Below are positions 10,286 to 18,263 of a DNA stretch of 23,885 nt, in pieces. The notes beneath the pieces were generated by a model. It saw nothing but the letters and a program-made list of their open reading frames with translations, made no database searches and was not told the DNA's origin. Both the position numbers and the translations under genes were made by a program. How positions within the stretch are numbered: the first letter of the stretch is position 1; each line of letters begins with the position of its first letter. Source of the DNA: JBGPIT01 sp041485125 (lineage in GTDB: Bacteria > Desulfobacterota > Binatia > UTPRO1); assembly GCA_041485125.1 (NCBI GenBank), contig JBGPIT010000031.1, positions 1 through 23,885 on the forward strand, in the 5' to 3' direction.

Positions 10286-11773
10286 TCAGTGGGTGGTCGT
10301 CGTGCGGGCGCCGTTGCCGGGATGCGCCACGGACGGCGGGCGCTCGCCGCTCCGCGCCTCGATCGGCTTCGCCGCGCCTTGCAGCTCGCGGAACGAGGCC
10401 TCGACCGCGGCGACGAAGTCCTGCACGTCGGGCAGGAGATCCCAGTCGGCGTTGAAGCCCCAGCAGAGCTTGCCGGCGTAGCTGAAGAGCACGACGCCGA
10501 GGCCGAGGTAGTCGGTGAGCGGCACCTGGCCGTAGTTGTCGAGCATCTTCGCGCCGAGGAGATAGAGCGGCACCTGCGGGCCCGGCACGTTGGTGACGAC
10601 GAGGTTGAAGGGCAGCAGGCGCGTCACCATGCGGGAGCTGAGCGAGAGCAAGGTCGAGGGCGTCCACTCCGCGACCCGCGACAGCACCTCGGCCCCGAGC
10701 GCTTGCTTCGACTCCTTCAGGCGCGCGGTCGACGCGCTGATGCGCTGCAAGCGCCGATGCGGATCGCGCTCGCCGATCGGCATGTCGACGATCCACGCCG
10801 AGACGCGGTTCCCGAGCGTGCCGCGCTCGCTCGTGCTGCGGACGCTCACCGGCGCCATCACCCGAAAATCCAGCAGGTCGCAGTTGACCCGGCGGCCTTC
10901 GAGGAAGCGGCGCACGGCGCCCGCGACCGTCGCCAAGACGACGTCGTTCAAGCTGCCGCCGAGGCGGTTCTTCACCTGCTTCACGTCCTCGAGATCCATC
11001 TGCAACCAATCGAAGCGCCGATGCGGGCCGATCGGCTTGTTGAGCGGCGTGTCCGACACCGTCCGCAGGCTCGAGCCGAGCATGCCGCGGAAGCTTCGAA
11101 ACATCGTCCGCAGATCCGAGCGCGGGTCGCGCGCGGCCTCGAAGATGCCGCGGATGCCGCGCAGCGCCTCGAAGGGCACGCCGATCCGCCGGCGCGTCTC
11201 CGCGTCGAGCATCTGCCACCAGCTCGGCACCGGACGCGGCAGCCATTTCGGCGCCGCCTCGATCGCCTCCGTCGGCGCGGGCGTCAGCAGCACGGCGAGC
11301 AGATCGACACTCGACATGCCGTCGACCATGCAATGATGCACCTTGGTGATGAGGGCGAAGTGCTCACCCCCTTCGAGCCCTTCGACGACCCACATCTCCC
11401 AGAGCGGCTTCGAGCGGTCGAGCTGCTGGGCCATGACGCGGCCCGCGAGACGCTTCAGCTGTCGCGCGTCGCCCGGCCGCGGCAAGCTGGTGTGCCGCAC
11501 GTGGTAGTCGATGTTGAAGTGCTCGTCGTCGACCCACACCGGGTACTGCTCGAGCGGGGTGTAGGCGAGCACTTGGCGATAGCGCGGGATCAGGTGCAGG
11601 CGCGACTCGACGTAGGCGCGGATGCGATCGATGTCGATGCCGCCGTCGGCCTTGCGCAGCGGCCCCGCCTCGTACGTCGCCGTCCCGGCGATGTGCATGT
11701 GCGTCGTTGGGGTCTCGGCGATCAGGAACGATCGGTCGAGAAAGCTCAGCCGGTCGTATGCGTAGCTCGCCAT
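10286..11773 (-). CDS. Wax ester synthase / diacylglycerol acyltransferase (WS/DGAT family)
   Basis: This 495-residue enzyme belongs to the bacterial WS/DGAT family, which joins acyl-CoA to fatty alcohols or diacylglycerol to make wax esters or triacylglycerol at the inner membrane face and on lipid bodies. The active-site motif HHxxxDG is present as HHCMVDG (AAs 146-152), with PLWEMW just before it (123-128), the conserved Asn-Asp of LNDVVLA (276-277), and a C-terminal VTNVPGPQVPLYLLG segment. The ATG at 11773 follows GCGGAGG at six bases. Length is normal for the family. An alpha/beta hydrolase gene ends 40 bp upstream on the same strand, and gatC starts 57 bp downstream. The acyl acceptor cannot be told from sequence. 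Confidence 0.93.
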   Translation of the reverse strand: MASYAYDRLSFLDRSFLIAETPTTHMHIAGTATYEAGPLRKADGGIDIDRIRAYVESRLHLIPRYRQVLAYTPLEQYPVWVDDEHFNIDYHVRHTSLPRPGDARQLKRLAGRVMAQQLDRSKPLWEMWVVEGLEGGEHFALITKVHHCMVDGMSSVDLLAVLLTPAPTEAIEAAPKWLPRPVPSWWQMLDAETRRRIGVPFEALRGIRGIFEAARDPRSDLRTMFRSFRGMLGSSLRTVSDTPLNKPIGPHRRFDWLQMDLEDVKQVKNRLGGSLNDVVLATVAGAVRRFLEGRRVNCDLLDFRVMAPVSVRSTSERGTLGNRVSAWIVDMPIGERDPHRRLQRISASTARLKESKQALGAEVLSRVAEWTPSTLLSLSSRMVTRLLPFNLVVTNVPGPQVPLYLLGAKMLDNYGQVPLTDYLGLGVVLFSYAGKLCWGFNADWDLLPDVQDFVAAVEASFRELQGAAKPIEARSGERPPSVAHPGNGARTTTTH

Positions 11774-11813
11774 CTCGAACCTCCGCTGCTGGCGCGACGA
11801 GAGCGCGCGGGCG

Positions 11814-12611
11814 TCAATGCGGATCGGCGCCGACGCGGACGCCGGTCCCGAAAGGCCACAGATTCCACGAGCCCGGACGGAACGGACGCCAGGCGCCGTC
11901 GCGCTGCGCGAGCCGATCGGCGATCGTCAGCATCACCGTCGGATGGTGTCCCATGCCGACGTGGCTGCTCCAGACCTCGATGTTCTCGGACTGCGGTCCG
12001 TCGTCGTGGAGACAGCTTCGCCAGGCGACGATGCCGTCGGTGCGGCTGTAGATCGACGTCGACGGGACCGGGATCGGCGCGCGGATGCGCTGCCACATCG
12101 CGCGCTCCGTGTCGACGCCGCTTGCCGGCCGGCGCGGCCCGAGCCGCGAGCGATAGAGCCGGGCGACCGTCGTCGCGCCGGGATTACGAAATGGGCTTCC
12201 GAGCGTGATCACCTGACGGACGTGCTCAGGGAGCTTCCGCGCCAGCTCGCGCGCGTAGATGCCGCCGAGGCTCCAGCCGATCAGGCTCAGCCTCTCGCCG
12301 TGCCGCTCGCGCAACGAGAGGAAGCGGTGCTCGAGGGCGGCGGCGATCTCGGTCGTCGGGCCGCGGTTCAGGCCCAGGCGCCAGCCGTGCGCATGATAGC
12401 CGCGGTCGCGCAGAAACCAGCGCAGCGGACGCGTCGAGCGGTCGCTCGCCAACCAGCCCGGCAGCACCATGACCGGATGTCCGTCGCCGACGGGCGCGCG
12501 TCCGAGGAAGGGCAGCGCGGGCAGAAGCGCGGCGAGCTCGAGCCACACTCGACCCTCGAGCGCGAGGAAGGCCGCCGGCGGTGGCAGAATCGACTCGGGA
12601 TCGCTCCGCAT
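11814..12611 (-). CDS. Alpha/beta hydrolase, lipase/esterase-like
   Basis: This 265-residue alpha/beta hydrolase has the nucleophile elbow GWSLGG (Ser114), a likely acid Asp192 in SRTDGIVAW and a likely catalytic His217 in SSHVGMGHHP. VMVLPGW (~47-53) is the oxyanion-type strand after beta 3. The N-terminus has a weakly hydrophobic stretch (LELAALLPALPFLG) but no clear signal peptide. The RLGLNRGPT and YARELARKLPEHV segments match lipase-like members of this superfamily. Its 40-bp spacing to the WS/DGAT gene suggests co-transcription and a joint role in lipid storage or turnover, for example releasing or remodelling acyl chains. The substrate is not readable from sequence. The ATG at 12611 leaves a 75-bp gap to the divergent methyltransferase gene. 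Confidence 0.88.
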   Translation of the reverse strand: MRSDPESILPPPAAFLALEGRVWLELAALLPALPFLGRAPVGDGHPVMVLPGWLASDRSTRPLRWFLRDRGYHAHGWRLGLNRGPTTEIAAALEHRFLSLRERHGERLSLIGWSLGGIYARELARKLPEHVRQVITLGSPFRNPGATTVARLYRSRLGPRRPASGVDTERAMWQRIRAPIPVPSTSIYSRTDGIVAWRSCLHDDGPQSENIEVWSSHVGMGHHPTVMLTIADRLAQRDGAWRPFRPGSWNLWPFGTGVRVGADPH

Positions 12612-12686
12612 GCGCCAAGGTCACGTGCCGAGGGCTCCAAAGTCAAGCCGTTCGCGTTTTGCCGGAAAAACGGCGACAGTCGCGCG
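12612..12686. promoter_or_regulatory. Short divergent promoter region
   Basis: This 75-bp gap separates the lipid-gene run (-) from the methyltransferase gene (+) and probably carries promoters for both. It holds one short inverted repeat, CGTTTT (12655-12660) and AAAACG (12667-12672). I see no convincing -35/-10 pair. Confidence 0.3.
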
Positions 12687-13304
12687 ATGCCGGAACGCGC
12701 CGCGGTCGAGGAATCGCTCGTGCGCGACCGGCAGGGCAGCGCCCGCCGTGGGATGCGCGAGATCGTCTTGATCGTGCTCTCGCGCTGGCGCGTCCAGGCG
12801 GGATTCATCCTCGGCGGTGCCGCGCTCGCGATCGCGGAGCCGGAACGCGAGGCGATCATCCGCGCGCTGCCGATCGTCGTCGCGGCGCTCGCGCTTCGTG
12901 CCTGGGCACGCGGACACCTCGAGCGTCGCAAGTATCTGACCCGTTCCGGCCCGTACGCCTACCTGCGCCATCCGCTTTACCTCGGCAGCTTCATCCTCGG
13001 CGTCGTGCTCGCGTCGCTGGCGTCGTTCCCGGTCGCGCCGGCGATCTTCACGCTGGTCTTCCTGATCGCGTACTTTCCGAAGGCCGTGCGGGAGGAGGCG
13101 TTTCTCCGCGCGCGCTACGGAGAGGAGTATCGCCGCTACGCCCGCGAGGTCGGCGCGCTGTTGCCGCGCTTGCGCGCCGTTGCCGCTGCGCCACTCGTCG
13201 ACTCCGGTGGCTTTCGCTGGCGGCGGGTTCTCGCCCACGGCGAGTGGCAGACGTGGATCGGCACCGCGGTCGTCTTCGCGCTGCTCTGGGCGCGCGCGGA
13301 GTAG
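12687..13304 (+). CDS. ICMT/PEMT-type integral membrane methyltransferase
   Basis: This 205-residue membrane protein belongs to the isoprenylcysteine carboxyl methyltransferase / phospholipid methyltransferase superfamily. The signature R-x-GPY-x4-RHP-x-YLG is present (RSGPYAYLRHPLYLG, AAs 86-100), followed by hydrophobic helices (~101-130) and the second conserved block REEAFLRARYGEEYRRY (135-151), which together bind S-adenosylmethionine. Another hydrophobic stretch lies at ~38-70 and one near the C-terminus. The start is uncertain: ATG 12687 is used here, while ATG 12753 would remove a polar leader of 22 residues and begin MREIVLIVL. Neither has a strong ribosome-binding site. Bacterial members rarely have known substrates; I cannot name one here. 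yraN follows 72 bp later on the same strand. Confidence 0.85.
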   Translation: MPERAAVEESLVRDRQGSARRGMREIVLIVLSRWRVQAGFILGGAALAIAEPEREAIIRALPIVVAALALRAWARGHLERRKYLTRSGPYAYLRHPLYLGSFILGVVLASLASFPVAPAIFTLVFLIAYFPKAVREEAFLRARYGEEYRRYAREVGALLPRLRAVAAAPLVDSGGFRWRRVLAHGEWQTWIGTAVVFALLWARAE

Positions 13305-13376
13305 TCGCCTCCTCGCTCGCGCCGCCTTCGCTACTCGTATCGACGCGGCGTACGCGCCCACACCGTAGCGTGCGCC

Positions 13377-13742
13377 ATGACCCGCGACCGCCTGCGCTGC
13401 GGCGCCAGTGGCGAGGAGCTCGCGACCGCGTTCCTGCACGCCCGCGGCTACACCATCGTGACCCGGAACTTCCGCTGCGCCGCCGGCGAGATCGACGTCG
13501 TCGCGCGCGACGGTCGGACGATCGTCTTCTGCGAGGTCCGGACGCGCCGCACGGCGACGCGCGGCAGCGCGCTCGAGTCGGTGACTGCGGCGAAGCAGCG
13601 CCAGGTGTGTCGCGTGGCGGCGTACTACGTCGCGCGCCACCACCTGCACACGCACCCGATCCGCTTCGACGTCGTCGCGGTCGAGCTTCGCGATCGCACC
13701 GTCGACCTCCAGCACGTCGTCGACGCCTTCCAAGCCGGGTAG
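13377..13742 (+). CDS. yraN: YraN family (UPF0102) endonuclease-like protein
   Basis: This 121-residue protein matches the YraN/UPF0102 family, which has a restriction-endonuclease-like fold and no firmly settled role. Visible marks are GASGEELATAFLHARGY (near AA 9), NFRCAAGEIDVVARDG (~31-46) with the Glu-Ile-Asp core, and VFCEVRTRR (~50-58), where the family usually has VFVEVKxR. So the active-site-type Lys is Arg here. SVTAAKQRQV and FDVVAV complete the family pattern. Length is normal. It follows the methyltransferase by 72 bp and converges on the alkaline-phosphatase-fold gene with 13 bp between. Confidence 0.92.
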   Translation: MTRDRLRCGASGEELATAFLHARGYTIVTRNFRCAAGEIDVVARDGRTIVFCEVRTRRTATRGSALESVTAAKQRQVCRVAAYYVARHHLHTHPIRFDVVAVELRDRTVDLQHVVDAFQAG

Positions 13743-13755
13743 CGCGCGGCGCCGG

Positions 13756-15249
13756 CTATTCGGCGTATCCCAAGGCGCGTAGCTTACGGCGTTGGTCCTC
13801 GGAGAGCGGTGGCGCGGCGTGGTCGACCGCGCCACGCGCCGGCTTGCGCGCCAGGATCGACGCGAGTGACGCGCGTAGATGCGCGACGGTCTCGCGTTCT
13901 TGCGTGGCGATGTCGTGCAGCTCGGCCGGATCGGTGTCGAGGTCGTAGAGGTGGGTCGTGCGGGGACCGACCATCAGCTTCCGATTGGTCGTGCGGATGG
14001 CGGTGATGCCGCCGCCCTCGGTGACCACCGCCTCCGCGCCGGGGGCGTCGAGGGGCAACAGGCTCCGGCCGTCGAACGCGTCGACCGGCGGCAGGCCGAG
14101 CAAGCCGACGACCGTCGGCGCGACGTCGATGTGTCCGCCGAGCTTCGCGCTCCGCGCCCCGCGGCCGTCCGGCACGGCAACGATGAGCGGCACGTGACTC
14201 AGCATGTCGTACGGTAGCCCGCCGTGACTCACGGTGCCACGCTCGTAGAGGTCTTGACCGTGGTCCGACGTGAGGACCACGACGGTGCGCCGCCCGAGTC
14301 CGAGGCGATCGAGGTGCGCGAGCAGCGCGCAGATCGCGTCGTCGGCGGAGCGGATCTCGTTGTCGTAGAGCGCCACCAGATATTGCAGGTCCCGCTTGGA
14401 GAGCGCGATCCGGTGCGTGTTCACGACCTGACCGAGAAAGTCGACGACGTTGAACTCGGAGCCGTTCTGCGACCAGCGACGATGAAGCTCGCTGCCCGCG
14501 AACGAGGCGGGGTCGCCGAGCGCGCGGAGCGGGCCGTCGTAGCCGATGTCGAACTCCGGCAGGTGTGCCTGAGCGACGAACGGCTCGTGCACATCGAACG
14601 CATGCAGGAAGAGGAAGAAGGGCTGGTCGCGGCCCGCGTCGAGCCAGGCGAACGCGTAGGGCAGAATGTCGCGCACGCGATAGCCCTTGCCGCTCACCGC
14701 GTCGACGGGCCGGGGATACTCCTCGCGATAGATCTCGAAGCCGTGATCGAAGCCGTACCGCGCCGCGACGTTGTAGCCGGCCGTGAAGGCGCCCGTCCGG
14801 TAACCGGCGGCGCGGAGCACCTCCGCGAGGGTCGGATGCTCATCGCGCAGCCGGGCGTCTCGCCCGCCGACTCCATGCTCGCTCGGAAGCAGCGACGTGA
14901 AGATCGACATATGCGACGGCAACGTCCAGGTCGCGTGACTGAAGACGCGTTCGAAGACGACCGACCTCCGCGCCAGGCGGTCGATGCACGGGCTGGTCGC
15001 GCGCGGGTAGCCGTACGTGCCGAGGTGATCGGCGCGCAGCGTGTCGAGCGAGATCAAGACGACGTTGCGCGCTCGCGTCGCGTCGTGCTGCGCGACCAGC
15101 GCGCGCCAGACCACGACGAGGCTCACGGCGACGAGCAGCGCAACGCGGACGCCGGCGTGCGCGCGGCGCGGCGCGATCGCAGCGGTGACTCTCGGTGGCG
15201 GTGGTGTCGACGTCAAACGCGGCGCCTCGAGGCGGCGACGACATCGCAC
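13756..15249 (-). CDS. Membrane-anchored alkaline phosphatase/sulfatase-fold hydrolase with Thr at the nucleophile site
   Basis: This is a 497-residue sulfatase-like protein. A single N-terminal membrane segment (VRVALLVAVSLVVVWRALV, ~34-52) anchors a periplasmic catalytic domain. The metal-site motif SLDTLRAD supplies Asp69 and Asp74; SDHG (Asp329, His330) and His342 complete the metal site. In true sulfatases the nucleophile lies in C/S-x-P-S-R and becomes formylglycine. Here the same place reads TLPSH (109-113), so Thr109 is the candidate nucleophile and no formylglycine can form. Thr nucleophiles are known in phosphodiesterases and phosphoethanolamine transferases of the superfamily, so phospho-ester chemistry is more likely than sulfate release. 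A C-terminal DLDTDPAELHD segment and LSEDQRRKLRALGY tail are typical. The furthest start is GTG 15249 without a clear ribosome-binding site; TTG 15216 is possible. Confidence 0.87.
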   Translation of the reverse strand: MRCRRRLEAPRLTSTPPPPRVTAAIAPRRAHAGVRVALLVAVSLVVVWRALVAQHDATRARNVVLISLDTLRADHLGTYGYPRATSPCIDRLARRSVVFERVFSHATWTLPSHMSIFTSLLPSEHGVGGRDARLRDEHPTLAEVLRAAGYRTGAFTAGYNVAARYGFDHGFEIYREEYPRPVDAVSGKGYRVRDILPYAFAWLDAGRDQPFFLFLHAFDVHEPFVAQAHLPEFDIGYDGPLRALGDPASFAGSELHRRWSQNGSEFNVVDFLGQVVNTHRIALSKRDLQYLVALYDNEIRSADDAICALLAHLDRLGLGRRTVVVLTSDHGQDLYERGTVSHGGLPYDMLSHVPLIVAVPDGRGARSAKLGGHIDVAPTVVGLLGLPPVDAFDGRSLLPLDAPGAEAVVTEGGGITAIRTTNRKLMVGPRTTHLYDLDTDPAELHDIATQERETVAHLRASLASILARKPARGAVDHAAPPLSEDQRRKLRALGYAE

Positions 15250-15329
15250 GGTTCGTCATGGCCCGCCAGCGCAACGACCCACTCCGTCCTGCTTTGCGGG
15301 GCTTTCGACTGCATGGTACGACCGCGCCG

Positions 15330-16628
15330 ATGCTCGACATCCGCCTGATCCGCGAGCAGCCCGACGCCGTCAAGGCGTCGCTCCGCACCGTCGGGGTCGA
15401 CCCCTCCGAGATCGACGCGTTGCTGGCGCTCGATGCCGAGCGACGGGTGGCGATCCACGAGGTCGAGACGCTCAAGGCCGGCCGCGGTGCCGCGTCGCGC
15501 GCGATCGGTGCGCTCAAGGATCCCGCCGAGCGCGAGCGCGCGATTGCCGCCGCCCGCGACGCCGGCGACGCGATCACCGCCGCCGAAGCGGCGCTCGCCG
15601 ACCTCGAGGCGCGCTTCGAGGCGCGCATGCTCGAGATCCCGAATCTGCCGCACCCCGACGTGCCGGTCGGCGAGGACGAGCGCGCCAACGTCGTCGTGCG
15701 CACGGTGGGAACGCCGCGTGAGCCGCCGTTCACGCCGCGACCGCATTGGGAGATCGGCGAGGAGCTCGGCATCATCGACTTCACCCGCGGCGCCAAGGTG
15801 TCGGGCTCCCGCTTCTACGTGCTGCGCGGCGATGGCGCGCGGCTGCAGCGTGCGCTCATCGCATGGATGCTCGACCTGCACGTCCAGGCGCATGGCTACA
15901 CGGAAGTGTATCCACCCGCGATGGTGCGCCGCGAAGCGCTGGTGGGTACCGGAAATTTACCCAAGTTCGGCGATAACCTCTATCGCGACGCGGAGGAGGA
16001 CGTCTTCTTCATCCCGACGGCCGAGGTCCCCGTCACCAATCTCTACCGCGACGAGATCTTCGCGCCCGGCGCGCTGCCGATCCGCCACGTCGCCTACACG
16101 CCGTGCTTCCGGCGCGAGAAGATGTCGGCCGGCCGCGACGTCCGCGGCATCAAGCGCGGGCACCAGTTCGACAAGGTCGAGATGGTGAAGTTCGTCGAGC
16201 CGCAGACGTCCGATGCCGAGCTGCTGGCGCTCCTCGACGACGCGGAAGACGTCTGCCGCCGGCTCGAGATCCCGCACCGAGTGGTCCAGATGTGCACCGG
16301 CGACCTGAGCTTCGTCGCTGCGATGAAATACGACGTCGAGCTCTGGGCGCCGGGCTGCGGCGAGTGGCTCGAGGTGAGCTCGTGCTCGAACTTCCGCGAC
16401 TTCCAGGCGCGCCGCGCGAACATCCGCTATCGACCGGAGCCGCGCGCCAAGCCCGAGCTGGTGCACACGCTGAACGGCTCGGGCCTGGCCTTGCCGCGGG
16501 TCGTGATCGGCGTTCTCGAGACCTATCAACAGCGCGACGGGACCGTCGCGGTCCCGAAGGTGCTGCAGCCCTACATGGGCGGCCGCACGATCATCGAGCG
16601 CACACCCGACCTCGACCGACTGCCGTGA
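15330..16628 (+). CDS. serS: Seryl-tRNA synthetase
   Basis: This 432-residue class II synthetase charges tRNA-Ser (and tRNA-Sec where present) with serine in the cytoplasm. It begins MLDIRLIREQPDAV, the usual SerRS opening. AAs ~30-100 form the long coiled-coil arm that grips the tRNA variable arm. The catalytic core shows PTAEVP (229-234), motif 2 as FRREKMSAGRDVRG (260-273) followed by HQFDKVEM, SSCSNFRDFQARR, and motif 3 in LNGSGLALPRVVIGVLE. The frame is open to 15195, but ATG 15330 matches the family start. No strong ribosome-binding site precedes it. It diverges from the sulfatase-fold gene. The tRNA-Ser gene some 4.5 kb away is a matching substrate, probably by chance. Confidence 0.97.
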   Translation: MLDIRLIREQPDAVKASLRTVGVDPSEIDALLALDAERRVAIHEVETLKAGRGAASRAIGALKDPAERERAIAAARDAGDAITAAEAALADLEARFEARMLEIPNLPHPDVPVGEDERANVVVRTVGTPREPPFTPRPHWEIGEELGIIDFTRGAKVSGSRFYVLRGDGARLQRALIAWMLDLHVQAHGYTEVYPPAMVRREALVGTGNLPKFGDNLYRDAEEDVFFIPTAEVPVTNLYRDEIFAPGALPIRHVAYTPCFRREKMSAGRDVRGIKRGHQFDKVEMVKFVEPQTSDAELLALLDDAEDVCRRLEIPHRVVQMCTGDLSFVAAMKYDVELWAPGCGEWLEVSSCSNFRDFQARRANIRYRPEPRAKPELVHTLNGSGLALPRVVIGVLETYQQRDGTVAVPKVLQPYMGGRTIIERTPDLDRLP

Positions 16629-16653
16629 GCTGAGGGCAACGGATCCAGCCGCG

Positions 16654-17235
16654 TCAGCGGCCCGAGCGCGCGCTCTCTGGTGCCGGCGGCTCGGCGGCGC
16701 TCTGGTCCGCCGCGATGAGCGTGAGCGCGCGCGCGACGACCTTGCGCTCGCTCGGGAAGGTGAGCCGCGTCATGGCGTCCTTCGCATCGAACCAGCGCGC
16801 GTCGTCGACCTCGTGATCGTGATCGCGGGTGCTGCCGCGGACGTAGGTCAACAAGTAGAAGTAGACGAGCTTGTGGTGCCGTACCGGCGTGCCGCTGTCG
16901 TTCCAGGTGAACCACAGATTGATCTTGTCGAGCCGCGGACCGATCGTGCCGGTGAGGCCGGTCTCTTCCGCGACCTCCCGCACCGCCGTCTCCTCGAGCG
17001 ACTCGCCCGGCTCCCGACGTCCTTTGGGGAGCTGCCAGCGGGTGCCGCCCTTGGTCGCGATCAAGCAGACGTCGATGCCGTCGGCCGTGATCCGATAGAT
17101 CACGCCGCCCGCGGAGATCTCGAAGAGCGTTCGTGCACCCGAGCTGCTCCGCGTTCCCCGCGGAGGCTTGGTCCGGGATCGCGTGCCGGGGCTGGGCGAA
17201 GTCGGTCGGCTCGGCATCCAGGCCCATTGAACCAT
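16654..17235 (-). CDS. Nudix hydrolase
   Basis: This is a Nudix-family pyrophosphohydrolase of about 193 residues. The full box GX5EX7REUXEEXGU is present (GRREPGES..REVAEETGL, AAs 72-94 from the ATG at 17235), preceded by WQLPKG. The core starts at about AA 37 (ARTLFEISAGGVIY). The region before it is a Ser/Pro/Arg-rich tail of low complexity. The WFTWND and YFYLLTY segments resemble MutT/diadenosine-polyphosphate-type Nudix enzymes, but the substrate cannot be fixed. The start is uncertain: GTG 17256, ATG 17235 and ATG 17217 are all in frame and none has a good ribosome-binding site. It lies downstream of the MaoC-like gene on the same strand and converges on serS with 25 bp between. Confidence 0.88.
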   Translation of the reverse strand: MVQWAWMPSRPTSPSPGTRSRTKPPRGTRSSSGARTLFEISAGGVIYRITADGIDVCLIATKGGTRWQLPKGRREPGESLEETAVREVAEETGLTGTIGPRLDKINLWFTWNDSGTPVRHHKLVYFYLLTYVRGSTRDHDHEVDDARWFDAKDAMTRLTFPSERKVVARALTLIAADQSAAEPPAPESARSGR

Positions 17236-17333
17236 ACGGCCGGTGCCACGGTCCACCGATCCCGCGGCGTGGAGCGACGAACGGGTGGTGGGGCAAGAAT
17301 CGGACGCGAGGTGTGCGGTTCAGCCCGGCCGGG

Positions 17334-18197
17334 TCACGCGAGCGTGACCTTGGCGTTCGAGATCACGACGCTGCCGCTGTCCTTCACCTTCGCCTGCAGC
17401 AGGATCTCGGTGTCCGACTCGCGCCACATCTCGGTGACGATGGTATCGCCGGGCATGACTGGACGGACGAAGCGCACGCTGATCGACTTGAATCTCGTCG
17501 GGTCGTTGTCGGCGAAGGCCTCGATCACCGCGCGCCCGACGTTGGCGAAGGTGCAGAGCCCGTGCAGGATCGGCTTCGGGAAGCCGCCCATCGCGGCGAA
17601 CGCCGGGTCGGCGTGGAGCGGGTTCTTGTCGCCGGAGAGACGATAGAGCAGCGCCTGCCACGGCACGGTTGGATACTCGACCGCCTTGTCGGGCGCGCGC
17701 TTCGGCGCCTCGTTTCCCGGCGGCGGACCCGACTCGCCGCCGAAGCCGCCCTCGCCGCGCGCGAACACGCCGTACTCGCTGCGGAAGAGCGGCGTCCCGT
17801 CGCTGCTCTTCGTCGTCACGTCGGCGACGAGGAGCGCGCCCTTGCCTTTGTCGTAGAGCGCCTTGACCTTGCCTTCCGTGACGACCGTCGCCGAGATCGG
17901 GATCGGTCGCTTCAAGACCTCGAGGTACTGCTCGCCGTGGAGGATCATCATCGGGTTCACCTGGAACCCGGGAAGATTCATGAGGCCGATCAGCACCGGG
18001 AAGCTCGGCACCACGCCGAACGTCGGCAATGCCTTCAAGCCGTTCTCGTAGGTGTACTGGAGGACCGTCGGGCTCGTCTGATCGACGCCGATCGCGACGC
18101 CGGCACCGAGCGCGTAGAGGATCAGCGTGTCCTCGTTCCACGAGTACTCGATCGGTGCGAGCGTGGCGCCGACGGCTTGTTTCGGATCGACCGGCAT
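17334..18197 (-). CDS. MaoC-like (hydratase 2 type) double hot-dog enoyl-CoA hydratase
   Basis: This 287-residue double hot-dog protein resembles 2-enoyl-CoA hydratase 2 / MaoC dehydratase, which adds water to trans-2-enoyl-CoA to give (R)-3-hydroxyacyl-CoA. The hydratase 2 motif YRLSGDKNPLH carries Asp190, Asn192 and His195, the active-site set known from eukaryotic multifunctional enzyme 2. FPKPILHGLCTFANVGRAV follows as expected. The N-terminal half (~AAs 10-150) is the degenerate first hot dog, with the QYTYENGLKALPTFGVVPSF pattern typical of the family. ATG 18197 has a strong GGAGGAGG at 5-6 bases. A 12-bp palindrome touches this site and a hairpin separates the gene from the lipoprotein upstream, so it probably has its own promoter or control. 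Roles could be beta-oxidation, polyester precursor supply or steroid side-chain breakdown. Confidence 0.93.
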   Translation of the reverse strand: MPVDPKQAVGATLAPIEYSWNEDTLILYALGAGVAIGVDQTSPTVLQYTYENGLKALPTFGVVPSFPVLIGLMNLPGFQVNPMMILHGEQYLEVLKRPIPISATVVTEGKVKALYDKGKGALLVADVTTKSSDGTPLFRSEYGVFARGEGGFGGESGPPPGNEAPKRAPDKAVEYPTVPWQALLYRLSGDKNPLHADPAFAAMGGFPKPILHGLCTFANVGRAVIEAFADNDPTRFKSISVRFVRPVMPGDTIVTEMWRESDTEILLQAKVKDSGSVVISNAKVTLA

Positions 18198-18207
18198 GTG
18201 TCCTCCT

Positions 18208-18219
18208 CCAAGCGCTTGG
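18208..18219. promoter_or_regulatory. 12-bp palindrome CCAAGCGCTTGG at the MaoC-like ribosome-binding site
   Basis: This perfect palindrome's last bases (minus strand TTGG) run directly into the Shine-Dalgarno sequence AGGAGG of the hydratase gene. Its core CAAGCGCTTG looks like sites of TetR-type regulators of acyl-CoA metabolism; that likeness is from memory. I saw no second intergenic copy in the window. Confidence 0.45.
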
Positions 18220-18222
18220 TGA

Positions 18223-18255
18223 GGGCGCCGCGCGCGTGAGCTGCGCGCGGCGCCC
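18223..18255 (-). terminator. 13-bp perfect G/C hairpin after the lipoprotein gene
   Basis: The arms GGGCGCCGCGCGC (18223-18235) and GCGCGCGGCGCCC (18243-18255) pair perfectly over a 7-nt loop, eight bases beyond the lipoprotein stop codon. There is no T-run. Position and strength suggest transcription ends here, isolating the downstream hydratase gene. Confidence 0.6.
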
Positions 18256-18263
18256 GTCGATCG

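Noticed and set aside
13756..15249. Formylglycine-dependent sulfatase
   Set aside because: The nucleophile position is Thr in TLPSH, so formylglycine cannot be made.
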